A DNA stretch of 64,000 nucleotides from Rhizobium sp. 18065 (GCF_902706095.1 NZ_CACSJP010000005.1:186001-250000); one strand, 5' to 3'; shown: positions 1 through 8,966, counted from the first letter of the stretch. Notes: generated by a model from the letters alone, not told the origin. Program-made: numbers and translations.

Positions 1-2
1 GC

Positions 3-179
3 GGCGGATGTCTCGATGAAGAGGATCCGGTGGCTGAGCTGTCTGCTGATGTTTTCAATACGAATCATGATCTGGGGCCCGAAAAGTTACGGCGCCCTTA
101 TGTCATGGCCAGCCGGCTCTGTCGCAGTTATTTTGCAGTGCACACCCGGCAGACGCGACGCTTTCCACCGTCATGGTGA
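3..179 (+). CDS. Possible 3' end of an upstream gene (partial)
   Basis: Frame 3 is open from the window edge to a TGA at 177-179 and would encode about 58 residues ending in RRFPPSW. I do not recognise the sequence. It could be the C-terminus of a gene that starts outside the window. The other plus-strand reading in this region, starting at base 16, looks like a shadow because its codons are poor and it runs into the globin start. Apart from this, bases 1-302 show nothing I can support. Confidence 0.22.
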   Translation, partial: GGCLDEEDPVAELSADVFNTNHDLGPEKLRRPYVMASRLCRSYFAVHTRQTRRFPPSW

Positions 180-302
180 ACACCGGAGACCAAAACAGGC
201 TGCCTGGAACGGAGCCTGCATATTGACGCACCAACCGCTTCGGCGTTGCCGACCGGTCGGGCAACCGGCTATGGAATGCGGGATGAACGACAGGACAAGA
301 GC

Positions 303-692
303 GTGAGCGAAGAAACCATAACCCTCTATGAGGCGATCGGCGGTGATGTGACCGTCAAGGCACTGTGCCGGCGCTTCTACGAACTGATGGACACATTGCC
401 AGAAGCCGCTCGCTGCCGGGCGGTGCATCCGCCGGATCTGTCGGGCAGCGAGGAGAAGTTCTACGACTACCTGACCGGCTATCTGGGCGGGCCGCCGATC
501 TACATGGAAAAGCGCGGGCATCCGATGCTGCGCCGCCGTCACTTCGTCGCGGAAATCGGTCCTGTCGAGCGGGATGAATGGCTGCTCTGCTTCCGGCGTG
601 CCATGGACGAGACGATCGCCAACGAAAAGCTTCGCGACATCATCTGGGAGCCGGTCGTGCGGCTTGCCCATCATATGCAGAACAAGGAATAG
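303..692 (+). CDS. Group II truncated haemoglobin
   Basis: A 129-residue protein with the 2-on-2 globin pattern. The B-helix segment RRFYELMDTL has a B10-type Tyr. The segment GGPPIY is followed by GHPMLRRRHF, which holds the proximal haem His. The Trp in ERDEWLLCF is the G8 Trp typical of group II. These proteins bind O2 and NO in the cytoplasm and are linked to nitrosative and oxidative stress; ligand preference cannot be read here. I chose the GTG at 303 because the family N-terminus (SEETITLYEAIGG) begins there; upstream in-frame ATGs at 246 and 276 would add residues without globin similarity. The DUF423 gene follows after 2 bases, so the two are probably co-transcribed. Confidence 0.85.
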   Translation: MSEETITLYEAIGGDVTVKALCRRFYELMDTLPEAARCRAVHPPDLSGSEEKFYDYLTGYLGGPPIYMEKRGHPMLRRRHFVAEIGPVERDEWLLCFRRAMDETIANEKLRDIIWEPVVRLAHHMQNKE

Positions 693-694
693 CC

Positions 695-1066
695 ATGTCA
701 TTTCTCTCCAATGTGGCCCGATTGCTACCCGTGGCGGCCGGCCTGATCGGCGCAGCCGGCGTGGCGCTGGCCGCAGCCGCCAGCCATGCCGGCGGAGAAG
801 CCCTCCTCCGGCCCGCCTCGACCATATGCCTTGCCCATGCACCGGCGCTTCTGGCGCTCGCGGTCGCCGGCCGGTCAGTGCGGCTGGGCAGCCTTTCGGG
901 CGCAATGATGACTGTCGGAACGCTGCTGTTTGCCGGAGATCTGGTTTCGCGCCAGTTTGCAGGCTCAGGTCTGTTTCCGATGGCAGCGCCCACTGGCGGG
1001 CTGACGCTGATCAGCGCATGGCTGCTCCTGGCTGTCGGAGCGATGCTGCCTCGCCGCGCTGACTGA
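695..1066 (+). CDS. DUF423 family inner-membrane protein
   Basis: A 123-residue, very hydrophobic protein with four likely membrane segments. It has the DUF423 look: an N-terminal small-residue helix (AAGLIGAAGVALAAAASHAGG), a central LAHAPALLALA helix and a C-terminal GGLTLISAWLLLAVGA helix. The molecular function of this family is unknown. ATG 695 lies 2 bases after the globin stop, which indicates coupling. An upstream extension in the same frame overlaps the globin gene and has no membrane character, so I discarded it. Confidence 0.75.
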   Translation: MSFLSNVARLLPVAAGLIGAAGVALAAAASHAGGEALLRPASTICLAHAPALLALAVAGRSVRLGSLSGAMMTVGTLLFAGDLVSRQFAGSGLFPMAAPTGGLTLISAWLLLAVGAMLPRRAD

Positions 1067-1106
1067 GGCGCCAGCGCGGAGAAGTTCTATCAGCATGTTT
1101 CCCGGA

Positions 1107-1517
1107 TCAATGGCAGGCTTCTGCCATCGGGGCGGCGGCGGCACTGGCCAGCACCATCGCGTCGGCAAACATCAGCAGATTTCCATGCGGGTCGCGGACA
1201 TGGAATCTGACATCATGCATTTGATCGGACGGACGAACTGTCTCGACACCGCGGTCCCGCAAGACGGTGTAGATTTCGCAAATGGCGTTCGATCGGAAGA
1301 ACACCGAACTGTTCTGGCACTGGAACGGATCGTCGCTCAGCCAGAAATGCAACTCCATCGGACCTTTGCGGATAACGAGGTAATCCTCGCAGTCGGCACC
1401 CACCTCTTCAAAGCCGAGATGGGTAACGTAAAAATCGCGTGTTTCTGAAAAATTCAAGGAAGGTAAGATCGGGACAACATCAAAGCTTTTGGTTATCGCT
1501 TGATCTGTGCGGCTCAT
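1107..1517 (-). CDS. VOC (glyoxalase/bleomycin-resistance fold) protein
   Basis: A 136-residue protein with paired beta-alpha-beta-beta-beta modules typical of the vicinal oxygen chelate fold. The first is VVPILPSLNFSETRDFYVTHLGFE and the second ends in the usual FHVRDPHGNLLMFAD. The segment MELHFWLSDD carries the His/Glu type of metal-site residues. Members include bleomycin-binding proteins and small metalloenzymes; VPxLPxxDxxxTxxFYxxLGF-type N-termini like this one are common in proteins annotated as bleomycin resistance. The substrate is unknown. The gene is monocistronic and convergent with the DUF423 gene. Confidence 0.8.
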   Translation of the reverse strand: MSRTDQAITKSFDVVPILPSLNFSETRDFYVTHLGFEEVGADCEDYLVIRKGPMELHFWLSDDPFQCQNSSVFFRSNAICEIYTVLRDRGVETVRPSDQMHDVRFHVRDPHGNLLMFADAMVLASAAAAPMAEACH

Positions 1518-1562
1518 ATGGGGTTTTCCCTCTAGGCCCGCGTCGTCACCATCGACGAAAGC

Positions 1563-1832
1563 CTACATCCCCTGACGTAAGGCGTTTCGCTGCCACTTGG
1601 GCGCGGGAAATTCGATAACAAGGGCGGTTGCCCCCGGTGACCTCGCGTAGATGGGCGCTGTCTTGCGATTATGCAAGCCCGGCAAAGTGATGATTTCACA
1701 TTTCGTCACTTCAATTTTTTGCGAGGCGTTTTTCAGCACTTCGATGAGCTCCGGCAGCAGGCCATCGCCACGCTGCTGGGCCATGCGATGAAGGGCGTTG
1801 ATGCTGCCCTCGTTGATCCCGTCATTGCTCAT
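1563..1832 (-). CDS. Hypothetical protein, 89 residues
   Basis: A small basic protein I do not recognise. Residues 1-40 look helical (INALHRMAQQRGDGLLPELIEVLKNAS) and residues 40-75 look beta-rich. Its start overlaps the stop of the DUF2325 gene by 4 bases (ATGA type), so the two are almost certainly translated together and may work together. No signal peptide or membrane segment is visible. Confidence 0.55.
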   Translation of the reverse strand: MSNDGINEGSINALHRMAQQRGDGLLPELIEVLKNASQKIEVTKCEIITLPGLHNRKTAPIYARSPGATALVIEFPAPKWQRNALRQGM

Positions 1833-2221
1833 GCTTCGGCATTCCTTTCACTCATCGTCTGAAGTGCCCGCTCAAGACTTGATTTCGAGCCATTGCGCAG
1901 CGGAATGAAGGTCTTGCCGAACTTCTTGCAACCGCTTTTGACGCGTAGGCACGCGTCATGGCTGATACAGTCGATCGGGCAGAAGACGCAGTCGACCGAG
2001 GGCAGCACGGTATCGATCCGCGAAACCGCTTCCCGCAATCCGCCATCGTGATGGATCAGTTCGGCGCCAAAATTTGTGGCGATCTGCCGCAGGTGCGCGA
2101 CCTGGCAATCCCGCCCGCCGACATAGAGAAAGCTCTTCACTTCGGGCTGCACCCGCACCTTCGGTTTGCTGATCACCTCGGTGGCTGACTTCTTGCCGGC
2201 ATGCTTCTTCTTTTTCGCCAT
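1829..2221 (-). CDS. DUF2325 domain protein
   Basis: A 130-residue protein. The N-terminus (about residues 1-30) is rich in Lys and probably disordered. From about residue 33 it reads VKSFLYVGGRDCQVAHLRQIATNFGAELIHHDGG, the signature of DUF2325, which has a Rossmann-like alpha/beta core. Cys and His residues follow (VDCVFCPIDCISHDACLRVKSGCKKFGK). The biochemical role of the family is not established; the Cys/His content suggests metal or redox sensing, which is inference. I start at ATG 2221 rather than the longer in-frame upstream start because the extra 27 residues are low-quality and the KKKKH N-terminus is typical. Confidence 0.72.
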   Translation of the reverse strand: MAKKKKHAGKKSATEVISKPKVRVQPEVKSFLYVGGRDCQVAHLRQIATNFGAELIHHDGGLREAVSRIDTVLPSVDCVFCPIDCISHDACLRVKSGCKKFGKTFIPLRNGSKSSLERALQTMSERNAEA

Positions 2222-2395
2222 GTCGTCGCGTCTCCGCTCTTCAGACCCGAGTCGGCAAGACGCCGTCCTCATCCGGGAGCATAGCCATACAAAACATGAC
2301 AAAAAGAGTAAAGTATATAGTTGAAGGTTTTACTCATGTTTGTCGAGTTTCCGGCAAATCGACAAAACCATCAACCGCGTCAGCTAGATGAACCG

Positions 2396-2411
2396 TTTGA
2401 CGATGGTCAAA
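2396..2411. promoter_or_regulatory. Perfect palindrome TTTGACGATGGTCAAA upstream of preT
   Basis: A 6-4-6 perfect inverted repeat, 118 bases upstream of the preT start and in the divergent gap between the DUF2325 gene and preT. Its core fits TTGA-N6-TCAA, the FNR/FixK class of half-sites. It also shares the TTTGAC/GTCAAA arms with the RutR-like sites, but its spacing is 2 bases shorter. Which regulator binds it is not known. Confidence 0.45.
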
Positions 2412-2452
2412 TACCCCATATTTTCCCGGCTATTTTAGCAGATTTTTCAAAT

Positions 2453-2470
2453 TTTTACCGTTTGATAAAA
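2453..2470. promoter_or_regulatory. RutR-like operator candidate upstream of preT
   Basis: TTTTACC-GTTT-GATAAAA is an inverted repeat of 7-4-7 with one mismatch, 58 bases upstream of the preT ATG. Its left arm is identical to that of the site at 10689-10706 between the TetR-family gene and the amidohydrolase gene, and the spacing is the same. E. coli RutR recognises TTGACCAnnTGGTCAA, which has the same arm spacing. The pyrimidine-responsive TetR protein encoded at 9906-10556 is the natural candidate to bind here. Confidence 0.45.
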
Positions 2471-2528
2471 CTTTAATCCTGAGTTACGCTTCCCTGCATC
2501 GCTTCGAACAAAAAATGAGGGAACTGCG

Positions 2529-3890
2529 ATGCGAAGACTGGAACCGGGCCTGAAGGCCGGGCGGCTTGACGCTGCCGATTATCAGAGAAATTTTACCGAC
2601 CTGCATCCACGCCTCGGCGAACATGAAGCCCTGGTTGCGTCAGACAGATGCTACTTCTGTCATGACGCGCCGTGCATGACGGCCTGTCCCACCGCCATCG
2701 ATATCCCGATGTTCATCCGGCAGATATCGACTGGCAATGCGATTGGTTCGGCCAAGACCATTTTCGATCAGAACATCCTCGGCGGCATGTGCGCCCGCGT
2801 CTGTCCGACCGAGCAGCTCTGCGAAGAATCCTGCGTGCGCAACACGGCCGAGGAGCGCCCCGTCGAGATCGGCCGCCTGCAGCGTTATGCAACCGATATC
2901 GCCATTGACCAGGGCCGCCAGTTCTACACGCCTGCCCCATCTACCGGCAGATCGGTTGCTGTCGTCGGCGCCGGACCGGCAGGTCTCTCCGCCGCCCACC
3001 GCCTCGCCCTGCACGGCCATCTGGTCACCATCTACGAAGCGCGCGAAAAGGCCGGCGGCCTTAACGAATACGGCATCGCCGCCTATAAGACGCCGAATGA
3101 TTTTGCCCAGCGGGAAGTCGACTACATCCTCTCGCTCGGCAATATCGATGTGCTCGACGGCCAGATGCTCGGCCGCGACTTCACCCTGGCCGAACTCCAA
3201 GTGAAGCATGACGCGGTTTTCATTGGCGCAGGTCTTGGCAATGTCAACATGCTCAACATCCCCGGCGCGCAGATCAACGGCGTCATGGATGCGGTCGAAT
3301 TCATCTCCCACCTTCGCCAGGCTGACAGCAAGGCTGATGTCCCGGTCGGTCGCGACGTTGTCGTCATCGGCGGCGGCATGACCGCCATCGACGCAGCGGT
3401 CCAGGCCAAGCTGCTTGGCGCTGAAAACGTGACGATCTGCTATCGCCGCGGCAAGGAGCATATGAACGCCTCGACATTCGAGCAGGATCTGGCAGCCTCG
3501 AAGGGCGTCCATATCCGCCACTGGCTGCAGCCGAAGGAAGTCGCCCATCACCATGGCCACGTCTCCGCCATCACTTTCGAATATACCCATATCGAAGATG
3601 GCATCATGAAAGGGACCGGTCACAAGACCGAGATCAAGTCCGACCAGATCCTGGTCGCGATCGGCCAGAAGCTGGACGGCTACGGCCTCGACGATCTCAG
3701 GGTCGACGGCGGCAAGATCGCCATCGACGCAGAGGGCCGCACCTCGATTGCCGGTATCTGGGCTGGCGGCGACTGCGCCACCGGTGGCCAGGACCTGACG
3801 GTCTCAGCCGTCGCCATGGGCCGCGACGCGGCCGAAAGCATCAACCGTTCTCTCGCCATGCAGATGGCGGGGGCCAGTGCTGTCGCTTGA
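2529..3890 (+). CDS. preT: NAD-dependent dihydropyrimidine dehydrogenase, PreT subunit
   Basis: A 453-residue protein for the first step of reductive pyrimidine breakdown: PreT takes electrons from NAD(P)H and passes them to PreA, which reduces uracil or thymine. The N-terminal 130 residues carry the Cys-rich Fe-S region (CYFCHDAPCMTACPTAID, then CARVCPTEQLCEESC). Next comes an FAD Rossmann motif (VVGAGPAGLSAA, near residue 147) and a second dinucleotide fold (VVVIGGGMTAIDAA, near residue 278). The C-terminal segment GIWAGGDCATGG is typical of glutamate-synthase-like reductases. A good ribosome site (gaggga) precedes the ATG. preA follows after 23 bases, so this is a two-gene operon. Confidence 0.95.
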   Translation: MRRLEPGLKAGRLDAADYQRNFTDLHPRLGEHEALVASDRCYFCHDAPCMTACPTAIDIPMFIRQISTGNAIGSAKTIFDQNILGGMCARVCPTEQLCEESCVRNTAEERPVEIGRLQRYATDIAIDQGRQFYTPAPSTGRSVAVVGAGPAGLSAAHRLALHGHLVTIYEAREKAGGLNEYGIAAYKTPNDFAQREVDYILSLGNIDVLDGQMLGRDFTLAELQVKHDAVFIGAGLGNVNMLNIPGAQINGVMDAVEFISHLRQADSKADVPVGRDVVVIGGGMTAIDAAVQAKLLGAENVTICYRRGKEHMNASTFEQDLAASKGVHIRHWLQPKEVAHHHGHVSAITFEYTHIEDGIMKGTGHKTEIKSDQILVAIGQKLDGYGLDDLRVDGGKIAIDAEGRTSIAGIWAGGDCATGGQDLTVSAVAMGRDAAESINRSLAMQMAGASAVA

Positions 3891-3913
3891 TCCCGTTTTG
3901 AGAGGACAAAACC

Positions 3914-5227
3914 ATGGCTGATCTTCGCAACAATTTCGTCGGCATCAAATCACCGAACCCGTTCTGGCTCGCCTCGGCGCCGCCCACCGACAAGGCCTAC
4001 AATGTCGAGCGTGCCTTTCGCGCCGGCTGGGGCGGCGTCGTCTGGAAGACGCTGGGTGAAGAAGGCCCCCCGGTTGTCAACGTCAATGGTCCGCGCTACG
4101 GCGCGATCTGGGGCGCCGACCGAAGGCTTCTCGGCCTCAACAATATCGAGCTGATCACCGACCGTCCCCTGCAGATCAACCTGCAGGAGATGAAACAGGT
4201 CAAGATGAAATGGCCGGACCGCGCCCTGGTCGCCTCGATCATGGTGCCTTGCGAGGAGGCAAGCTGGAAGGCGATCCTGCCGCTGGTCGAGGAAACCGGC
4301 GCAGACGGCATCGAGCTCAATTTCGGCTGTCCGCACGGCATGTCCGAACGCGGCATGGGTGCGGCCGTCGGCCAGGTGCCAGAATATATCGAAATGGTCG
4401 TGCGCTGGTGCAAGCAGTATAGCCGCATGCCGGTTATCACCAAGCTGACCCCCAACATCGCCGATATCCGCAAGCCGGCCCGCGCCGCAAAATCCGGCGG
4501 CACCGATGCCGTGTCGCTGATCAACACGATCAACTCGATCGTCTCGGTCGATCTTGACAACTTCGCCCCCAACCCGACCGTCGGCGGCAAGGGCACCCAT
4601 GGCGGCTATTGCGGCCCGGCCGTCAAGCCGATCGCGCTGAACATGGTGGCCGAGATCGCCCGCGATCCCGAGACCTACGGCCTGCCGATTTCCGGCATCG
4701 GTGGCGTCACTACCTGGCGCGATGCCGCCGAGTTCATGGTATTGGGCGCCGGCAATGTGCAGGTCTGCACCGCCGCCATGACCTATGGCTTCAAGATCGT
4801 CGAGGAGATGATCACCGGCCTTTCGGACTGGATGGATGCCAAGGGCCACCGCAACCTCGACGACATCACCGGCCGCGCCGTGCCGAATGTCACCGACTGG
4901 CAGTATCTGAACCTCAACTACGTCGCCAAAGCCCATATCGACCAGGATGCCTGCATCAAATGCGGCCGCTGTCACATCGCCTGCGAGGACACCTCGCACC
5001 AGGCGATCACTCAGTTCGTCGATGGCGTTCGCAAGTTCGAGGTCATGGAAGACGAATGCGTCGGCTGCAATCTCTGCGTCAACGTCTGTCCGGTCGAGAA
5101 CTGCATCACCCTGGTCGGGCTTGACGCAGGCGCCCTTGATCAGCGCACCGGAAAACCAGTCGATCCGAACTACGCCAACTGGACGACCCATCCGAACAAC
5201 CCGATGTCGGTCCAGGCCGCAGAATAG
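3914..5227 (+). CDS. preA: NAD-dependent dihydropyrimidine dehydrogenase, PreA subunit
   Basis: A 437-residue catalytic partner of PreT. Residues 1-320 form a dihydroorotate-dehydrogenase-like FMN TIM barrel (SPNPFWLASAPPT near the start, ELNFGCPHGMSERGMGAAVGQ with the catalytic Cys region, then ISGIGGVTTWRDAAEFMVLGA). Residues 340-410 hold two 4Fe-4S clusters (CIKCGRCHIAC and CVGCNLCVNVCPVENC). It reduces uracil/thymine to the 5,6-dihydro base. The substrate is then opened by the dihydropyrimidinase at 12493-13947 and hydrolysed by the amidohydrolase at 10846-12099, so the pathway is complete within the window. The start has a GAGAGGA ribosome site. Confidence 0.95.
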   Translation: MADLRNNFVGIKSPNPFWLASAPPTDKAYNVERAFRAGWGGVVWKTLGEEGPPVVNVNGPRYGAIWGADRRLLGLNNIELITDRPLQINLQEMKQVKMKWPDRALVASIMVPCEEASWKAILPLVEETGADGIELNFGCPHGMSERGMGAAVGQVPEYIEMVVRWCKQYSRMPVITKLTPNIADIRKPARAAKSGGTDAVSLINTINSIVSVDLDNFAPNPTVGGKGTHGGYCGPAVKPIALNMVAEIARDPETYGLPISGIGGVTTWRDAAEFMVLGAGNVQVCTAAMTYGFKIVEEMITGLSDWMDAKGHRNLDDITGRAVPNVTDWQYLNLNYVAKAHIDQDACIKCGRCHIACEDTSHQAITQFVDGVRKFEVMEDECVGCNLCVNVCPVENCITLVGLDAGALDQRTGKPVDPNYANWTTHPNNPMSVQAAE

Positions 5228-5241
5228 ACCTGGACAGTCTT

Positions 5242-5271
5242 GACGGAGCGTGTCGCAAGGAACGCTCCGTC
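5242..5271. terminator. Hairpin after preTA
   Basis: GACGGAGCGT and ACGCTCCGTC form a perfect 10-bp stem with a 10-base loop, starting 15 bases after the preA stop. There is no T-run on the plus strand, so intrinsic termination would be weak; mRNA 3'-end stabilisation is an alternative. Confidence 0.45.
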
Positions 5272-5433
5272 CCTGCCCCGTCATTGCACAACACACCCAA
5301 AACGGGCATTTCATGCGACGCGCGACCTAGGATATTTAAGGTCGATCGATTCAGCAAATTTCAAGGGTTTCGTGAAAATGTGCTCATTTAGCGGAAGCTT
5401 CACCACAGGCTGAAGTGGCACTTCCGCGTCACA

Positions 5434-8133
5434 ATGGGGCACTCACATATGGCGGAAAAAATCAGGGATAAAGGTTGGGGGGCGCTCAATGCCGCTCTTC
5501 AATACTATGTCCCCGCCATCATTTTGACTGTCGCCGTGGCAATCGCGATGGTCTACGCAGACGATCAGAAGAACCATCTGCATCAGGAAAACATGCGCAG
5601 CCGCGTGGCCGAGGAACTGGGATTGATCAGGGCTCGGCTGGAAGGCGGAATTAACGCAAATATACAGCTGGTTCAGGGGCTTATCGCAGTTGTGGAAACG
5701 GAGCCGAAGATCGACCAGGCACGCTTCTCAGCGCTGGCTGTCCGCCTCTTCGACACCGAGCACCAATTGCGCCACGTTGCCCTGGCACCCGATCTTGTCG
5801 TTCGATTTGCCTATCCCTTGAGCGGCAATGAAAAAGCCATCGGCTTCGACTACCGCCAAAGTGACGCGCAAAGGGAAGTCGCCCTAAGGGTGCGCGACAC
5901 TGGACGTATGGCCGTCACAGGCCCGATTGACCTTATTCAAGGCGGACGTGGCCTCATGGTCCGCTATCCCGTCGTTGTCCAGAATGGCAAAGGTGCGCGC
6001 AGTTTCTGGGGGCTGATGGCAGCTGTCATCGATATCGACAAGCTTTATGAGTATGGCGGCTTGAACTCGGAAAGCCTCGGCATCGAAGTTTCGATCGTCA
6101 GCACGCGCGGTGGCACCAGCAACAAGCCGTTCTTCGGTGGCGCCAACGTGTTCCGGGATTCCCCCGTTCTCATGCCCATCAACTTCGGTGACGAGAGCTG
6201 GGAAATCGCGGCGCGCCCAAAGGGTGGATGGCAACAGCGAGCCTCAGACGAATGGACTTTCCGTACGCTCATGGCGCTTGTCGGCGCGATGATTGTCGGA
6301 CCCGTCGTCTGGGTTGTCCGTCTGCTACGGGAGCGGCAGGCCAATATCGCGGCCCTGCGCCAGCGCGAGAGCGAACTGAACGCAATCTCCCACCGGCTCG
6401 ACCTCGCCCTGACCGCCTCCGGCATCGGCATCTGGAACGTGGATCTGGATACCGGCGAACTGACATGGGACAATCGAGTACGCCAACTCTACGGGCTGGG
6501 CGAAGGGCCGGACAGTTCGCTGGAAACCTGGCATACCCTTCTCCATCCTGACGATCTCGAAGTTTCCGAGCGAAACTTCAAGAAGGCCGTGCTCCGCGAC
6601 CGAGATTATGTTGCCGAATTCAGGATTATCCGTCCGGACGGCGAAATTCGCCACATCCGCACCTTCGGCACGCATTACCGAGACAGTGAAAACCGCAGGA
6701 AGATGGTGGGCGTGAATTGGGACGTCACCGCTGACATCCTTCTGCAGCAGGATCTCCGCGACGCACAGCGCCAGACCGAACAGCAGAACGAGGCGCTGGA
6801 GAGCGCCCGCCGGCACATGGAGCACAACTCCCTTCATGATGCCCTGACCGGATTGCCCAACCGCCGCTATCTCGATCAGCATATTGCCGCAATCGACAAG
6901 CTTGAACACGCCGAGAACAGGTTGACCGTCTTGCACATGGACCTCGATCGCTTCAAGGATATCAACGATACGCTGGGTCACGGGGCCGGCGACGCCATGC
7001 TGCGCCATGTCGCCGAAAGCTTGCGCCTCAACGTGCGCGACGGCGATTTCGTCGCACGCATCGGCGGCGACGAATTTGTCATCGTCTGCTTCAGCCGGCT
7101 TGGCGAGGAGCAGTATCTGGAGATGGGGCGCCGTCTGATCAGCGCGATCAATACGCCGATCACCTATGAGGGCCATGAGTGCCGGGTCGGAGCATCAATC
7201 GGTGTGGCCACCAAGACCGACAGGCACTCGGCGGTCGCGCAACTGCTGGTCAATGCGGACATCGCCCTGTATGAGGCCAAGCGCCGCGGCCGCAATCGCG
7301 TGGAACGCTTCAGCGATCAGCTTCGCGCTCACACCGTGAACACCAAGAAAACCGCCGATGCCATCCTGCGCTCGCTGGCGGCAGAAGAATTCATTCCCTA
7401 CTTCCAGCCCCAGTTCGATGCCCACACCCTGGAAATCAACGGTGTCGAGGCGTTGGCTCGCTGGCAGCATCCGCAACGCGGCATCCTGGCACCGCACGCC
7501 TTCCTCGATATCGCCGAAAGTCTCAACGTCGTCTCGCAGATCGACGCAACCATCCTCGATCAGGCTTTATTCCAACTCACCCGCTGGCGCGCCAACGAGC
7601 TTGGCGTTGAACGGGTCTCCGTCAACATCTCGGCACAGCGCCTGTTTGAGGAAACATTGCTCGAACGGCTCGACGCGCTCACGCTCGAGCCCGGCAGCCT
7701 GTCGTTCGAACTGCTGGAATCGATCTCATTCGACGACAAGGGCGATGCGATCGCCCAGAGCATCGACCGTATCCGAGCCTATGGCATCGATATCGAAATC
7801 GATGATTTCGGCACCGGCTACGCATCGATCCTCAGCCTGGTCAAGCTTTCCCCGAGCCGACTGAAGATAGACCGGCAGCTGACCGCGCCGATCGTCACCA
7901 ATGTGGCCCAGCGCCGCCTGATCAGCTCGATTGTCGATATTGGCCGGTCCCTGGGCATCGGTATCGTGGCCGAAGGCGTCGAGACCATGGAGCATGCCGC
8001 GATCTTGCGCGATCTCGGTTGCCATACGCTTCAAGGCTACGCCCTCGCACGACCAATGAGTGGCGACGCTTTCATCGATTTTGCCCGCAAGCACGCGCAG
8101 GAGCGCAAAGACCTGTTGCTCAGCCGCGCCTGA
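5434..8133 (+). CDS. Membrane CHASE-PAS-GGDEF-EAL cyclic-di-GMP protein
   Basis: An 899-residue sensor. One N-terminal membrane helix (about residues 24-42) precedes a periplasmic CHASE domain (about 70-270, with LRHVALAPD and MAVTGPIDLIQGG features). A second helix lies near 285-300, then a PAS/PAC domain (about 315-445). The GGDEF domain (about 470-625) keeps the intact signature GGDEF at 544-548 and an RxxD inhibitory site (RDGD) five residues before it. The EAL domain (about 650-890) has its signature at 672-674 and the DDFGTGY motif. Both cyclase and phosphodiesterase may be active. A second ATG at 5449 is also possible. The gene is not obviously part of the pyrimidine operon. Confidence 0.9.
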   Translation: MGHSHMAEKIRDKGWGALNAALQYYVPAIILTVAVAIAMVYADDQKNHLHQENMRSRVAEELGLIRARLEGGINANIQLVQGLIAVVETEPKIDQARFSALAVRLFDTEHQLRHVALAPDLVVRFAYPLSGNEKAIGFDYRQSDAQREVALRVRDTGRMAVTGPIDLIQGGRGLMVRYPVVVQNGKGARSFWGLMAAVIDIDKLYEYGGLNSESLGIEVSIVSTRGGTSNKPFFGGANVFRDSPVLMPINFGDESWEIAARPKGGWQQRASDEWTFRTLMALVGAMIVGPVVWVVRLLRERQANIAALRQRESELNAISHRLDLALTASGIGIWNVDLDTGELTWDNRVRQLYGLGEGPDSSLETWHTLLHPDDLEVSERNFKKAVLRDRDYVAEFRIIRPDGEIRHIRTFGTHYRDSENRRKMVGVNWDVTADILLQQDLRDAQRQTEQQNEALESARRHMEHNSLHDALTGLPNRRYLDQHIAAIDKLEHAENRLTVLHMDLDRFKDINDTLGHGAGDAMLRHVAESLRLNVRDGDFVARIGGDEFVIVCFSRLGEEQYLEMGRRLISAINTPITYEGHECRVGASIGVATKTDRHSAVAQLLVNADIALYEAKRRGRNRVERFSDQLRAHTVNTKKTADAILRSLAAEEFIPYFQPQFDAHTLEINGVEALARWQHPQRGILAPHAFLDIAESLNVVSQIDATILDQALFQLTRWRANELGVERVSVNISAQRLFEETLLERLDALTLEPGSLSFELLESISFDDKGDAIAQSIDRIRAYGIDIEIDDFGTGYASILSLVKLSPSRLKIDRQLTAPIVTNVAQRRLISSIVDIGRSLGIGIVAEGVETMEHAAILRDLGCHTLQGYALARPMSGDAFIDFARKHAQERKDLLLSRA

Positions 8134-8775
8134 TCAGCCGCCGAGCAGGTTGAGGCTCTGGCCCGCAGCATAGGCCGCATAGGCGAGCCCGCCGAAATAA
8201 ACCAGCGTCAGCAGCGTCAGCAGATAACCACCGGCAACCACCAGACCGTCACGCTGGGAAATACCGGCCGACAGCAGCAAGATCGCGACACCCGGCAGGG
8301 TGTTGGAAAACGGAATGAAGCTAAGCGGCATCATCAGCAGCGCGCCGGCCCCCGTTAGCGTCAGGCCGTTCAGACGGTTCATCACGACGCCGGTTGTCAA
8401 CAGCGAGACGCGTGGTCGGATGAAACGGTCCAGCCGTCGCAAAACGTTGACGCCGCGCTCCAGCACCGGCACCAGCTTGCGGCTCTCCAGCCGGCGGTCG
8501 ACCAGCTTTTCCGGCAGCCACGGCAGGCGATTGAATGTGATGGCGATACCAATCAGCACGATCCCGGCCCCGAACACCGTCGAGACACCTGGAATCGAAA
8601 CAGGAAACAGGAATGGCAGCGACAGCAGGCCACACAGCAGCAACAGACCGCTCTCGCCCATTTCGGCAAGGATCTCGCGCAGGGTCACATGCTCGCCGCG
8701 AATGGAATTGATCACGCCTTGCAGAACGTCGCTGGTCTTGCGGGTGGTATCGCTGAAGCCGATCGTCGTTGTCAT
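8134..8775 (-). CDS. exoD: ExoD family exopolysaccharide-related membrane protein
   Basis: A 213-residue protein with about five hydrophobic segments in its second half (LLLLCGLLSLPFLFPVSIPGVS, FGAGIVLIGIAITFNRLPWLP, LTGAGALLMMPLSFIPFSNTLPG, and two C-terminal helices). The N-terminus carries the soluble LREILAEMGESG motif of the ExoD family. ExoD was named in Sinorhizobium meliloti, where mutants alter exopolysaccharide and are alkali sensitive; the molecular function is not known. ATG 8775 is preferred to an upstream GTG at 8784. The gene converges on the c-di-GMP gene with no gap. Confidence 0.8.
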   Translation of the reverse strand: MTTTIGFSDTTRKTSDVLQGVINSIRGEHVTLREILAEMGESGLLLLCGLLSLPFLFPVSIPGVSTVFGAGIVLIGIAITFNRLPWLPEKLVDRRLESRKLVPVLERGVNVLRRLDRFIRPRVSLLTTGVVMNRLNGLTLTGAGALLMMPLSFIPFSNTLPGVAILLLSAGISQRDGLVVAGGYLLTLLTLVYFGGLAYAAYAAGQSLNLLGG

Positions 8776-8966
8776 GGCATCCACTTTCGATTAACTGGCA
8801 GGTGTGTGTCGGGATGGGGCGGAATGCGTCGATCCAATCGACGCTTCAATTGGCGCTCCGTCGCAAATGAATGAGAAAGACGGCCTGGTCAAGCCTTCGC
8901 CCAGTGGAGGAGAACAGCCGGAAAAGGGCGAACACGCTTTCGCCGAGCATGCCCGCAGGAATGGAA

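Noticed and set aside
171..905. Minus-strand frame of 244 codons over the globin and DUF423 genes
   Set aside because: The plus-strand genes have family motifs; this frame has a biased Arg/Pro-rich translation.
2396..2411. Palindrome considered as a third RutR site
   Set aside because: The arms match but the spacing is two bases shorter than in the two other sites and in E. coli RutR, so I list it separately.
3950..5314. Minus-strand frame of 454 codons over preA
   Set aside because: Antisense shadow of preA, which has clear FMN and Fe-S motifs.
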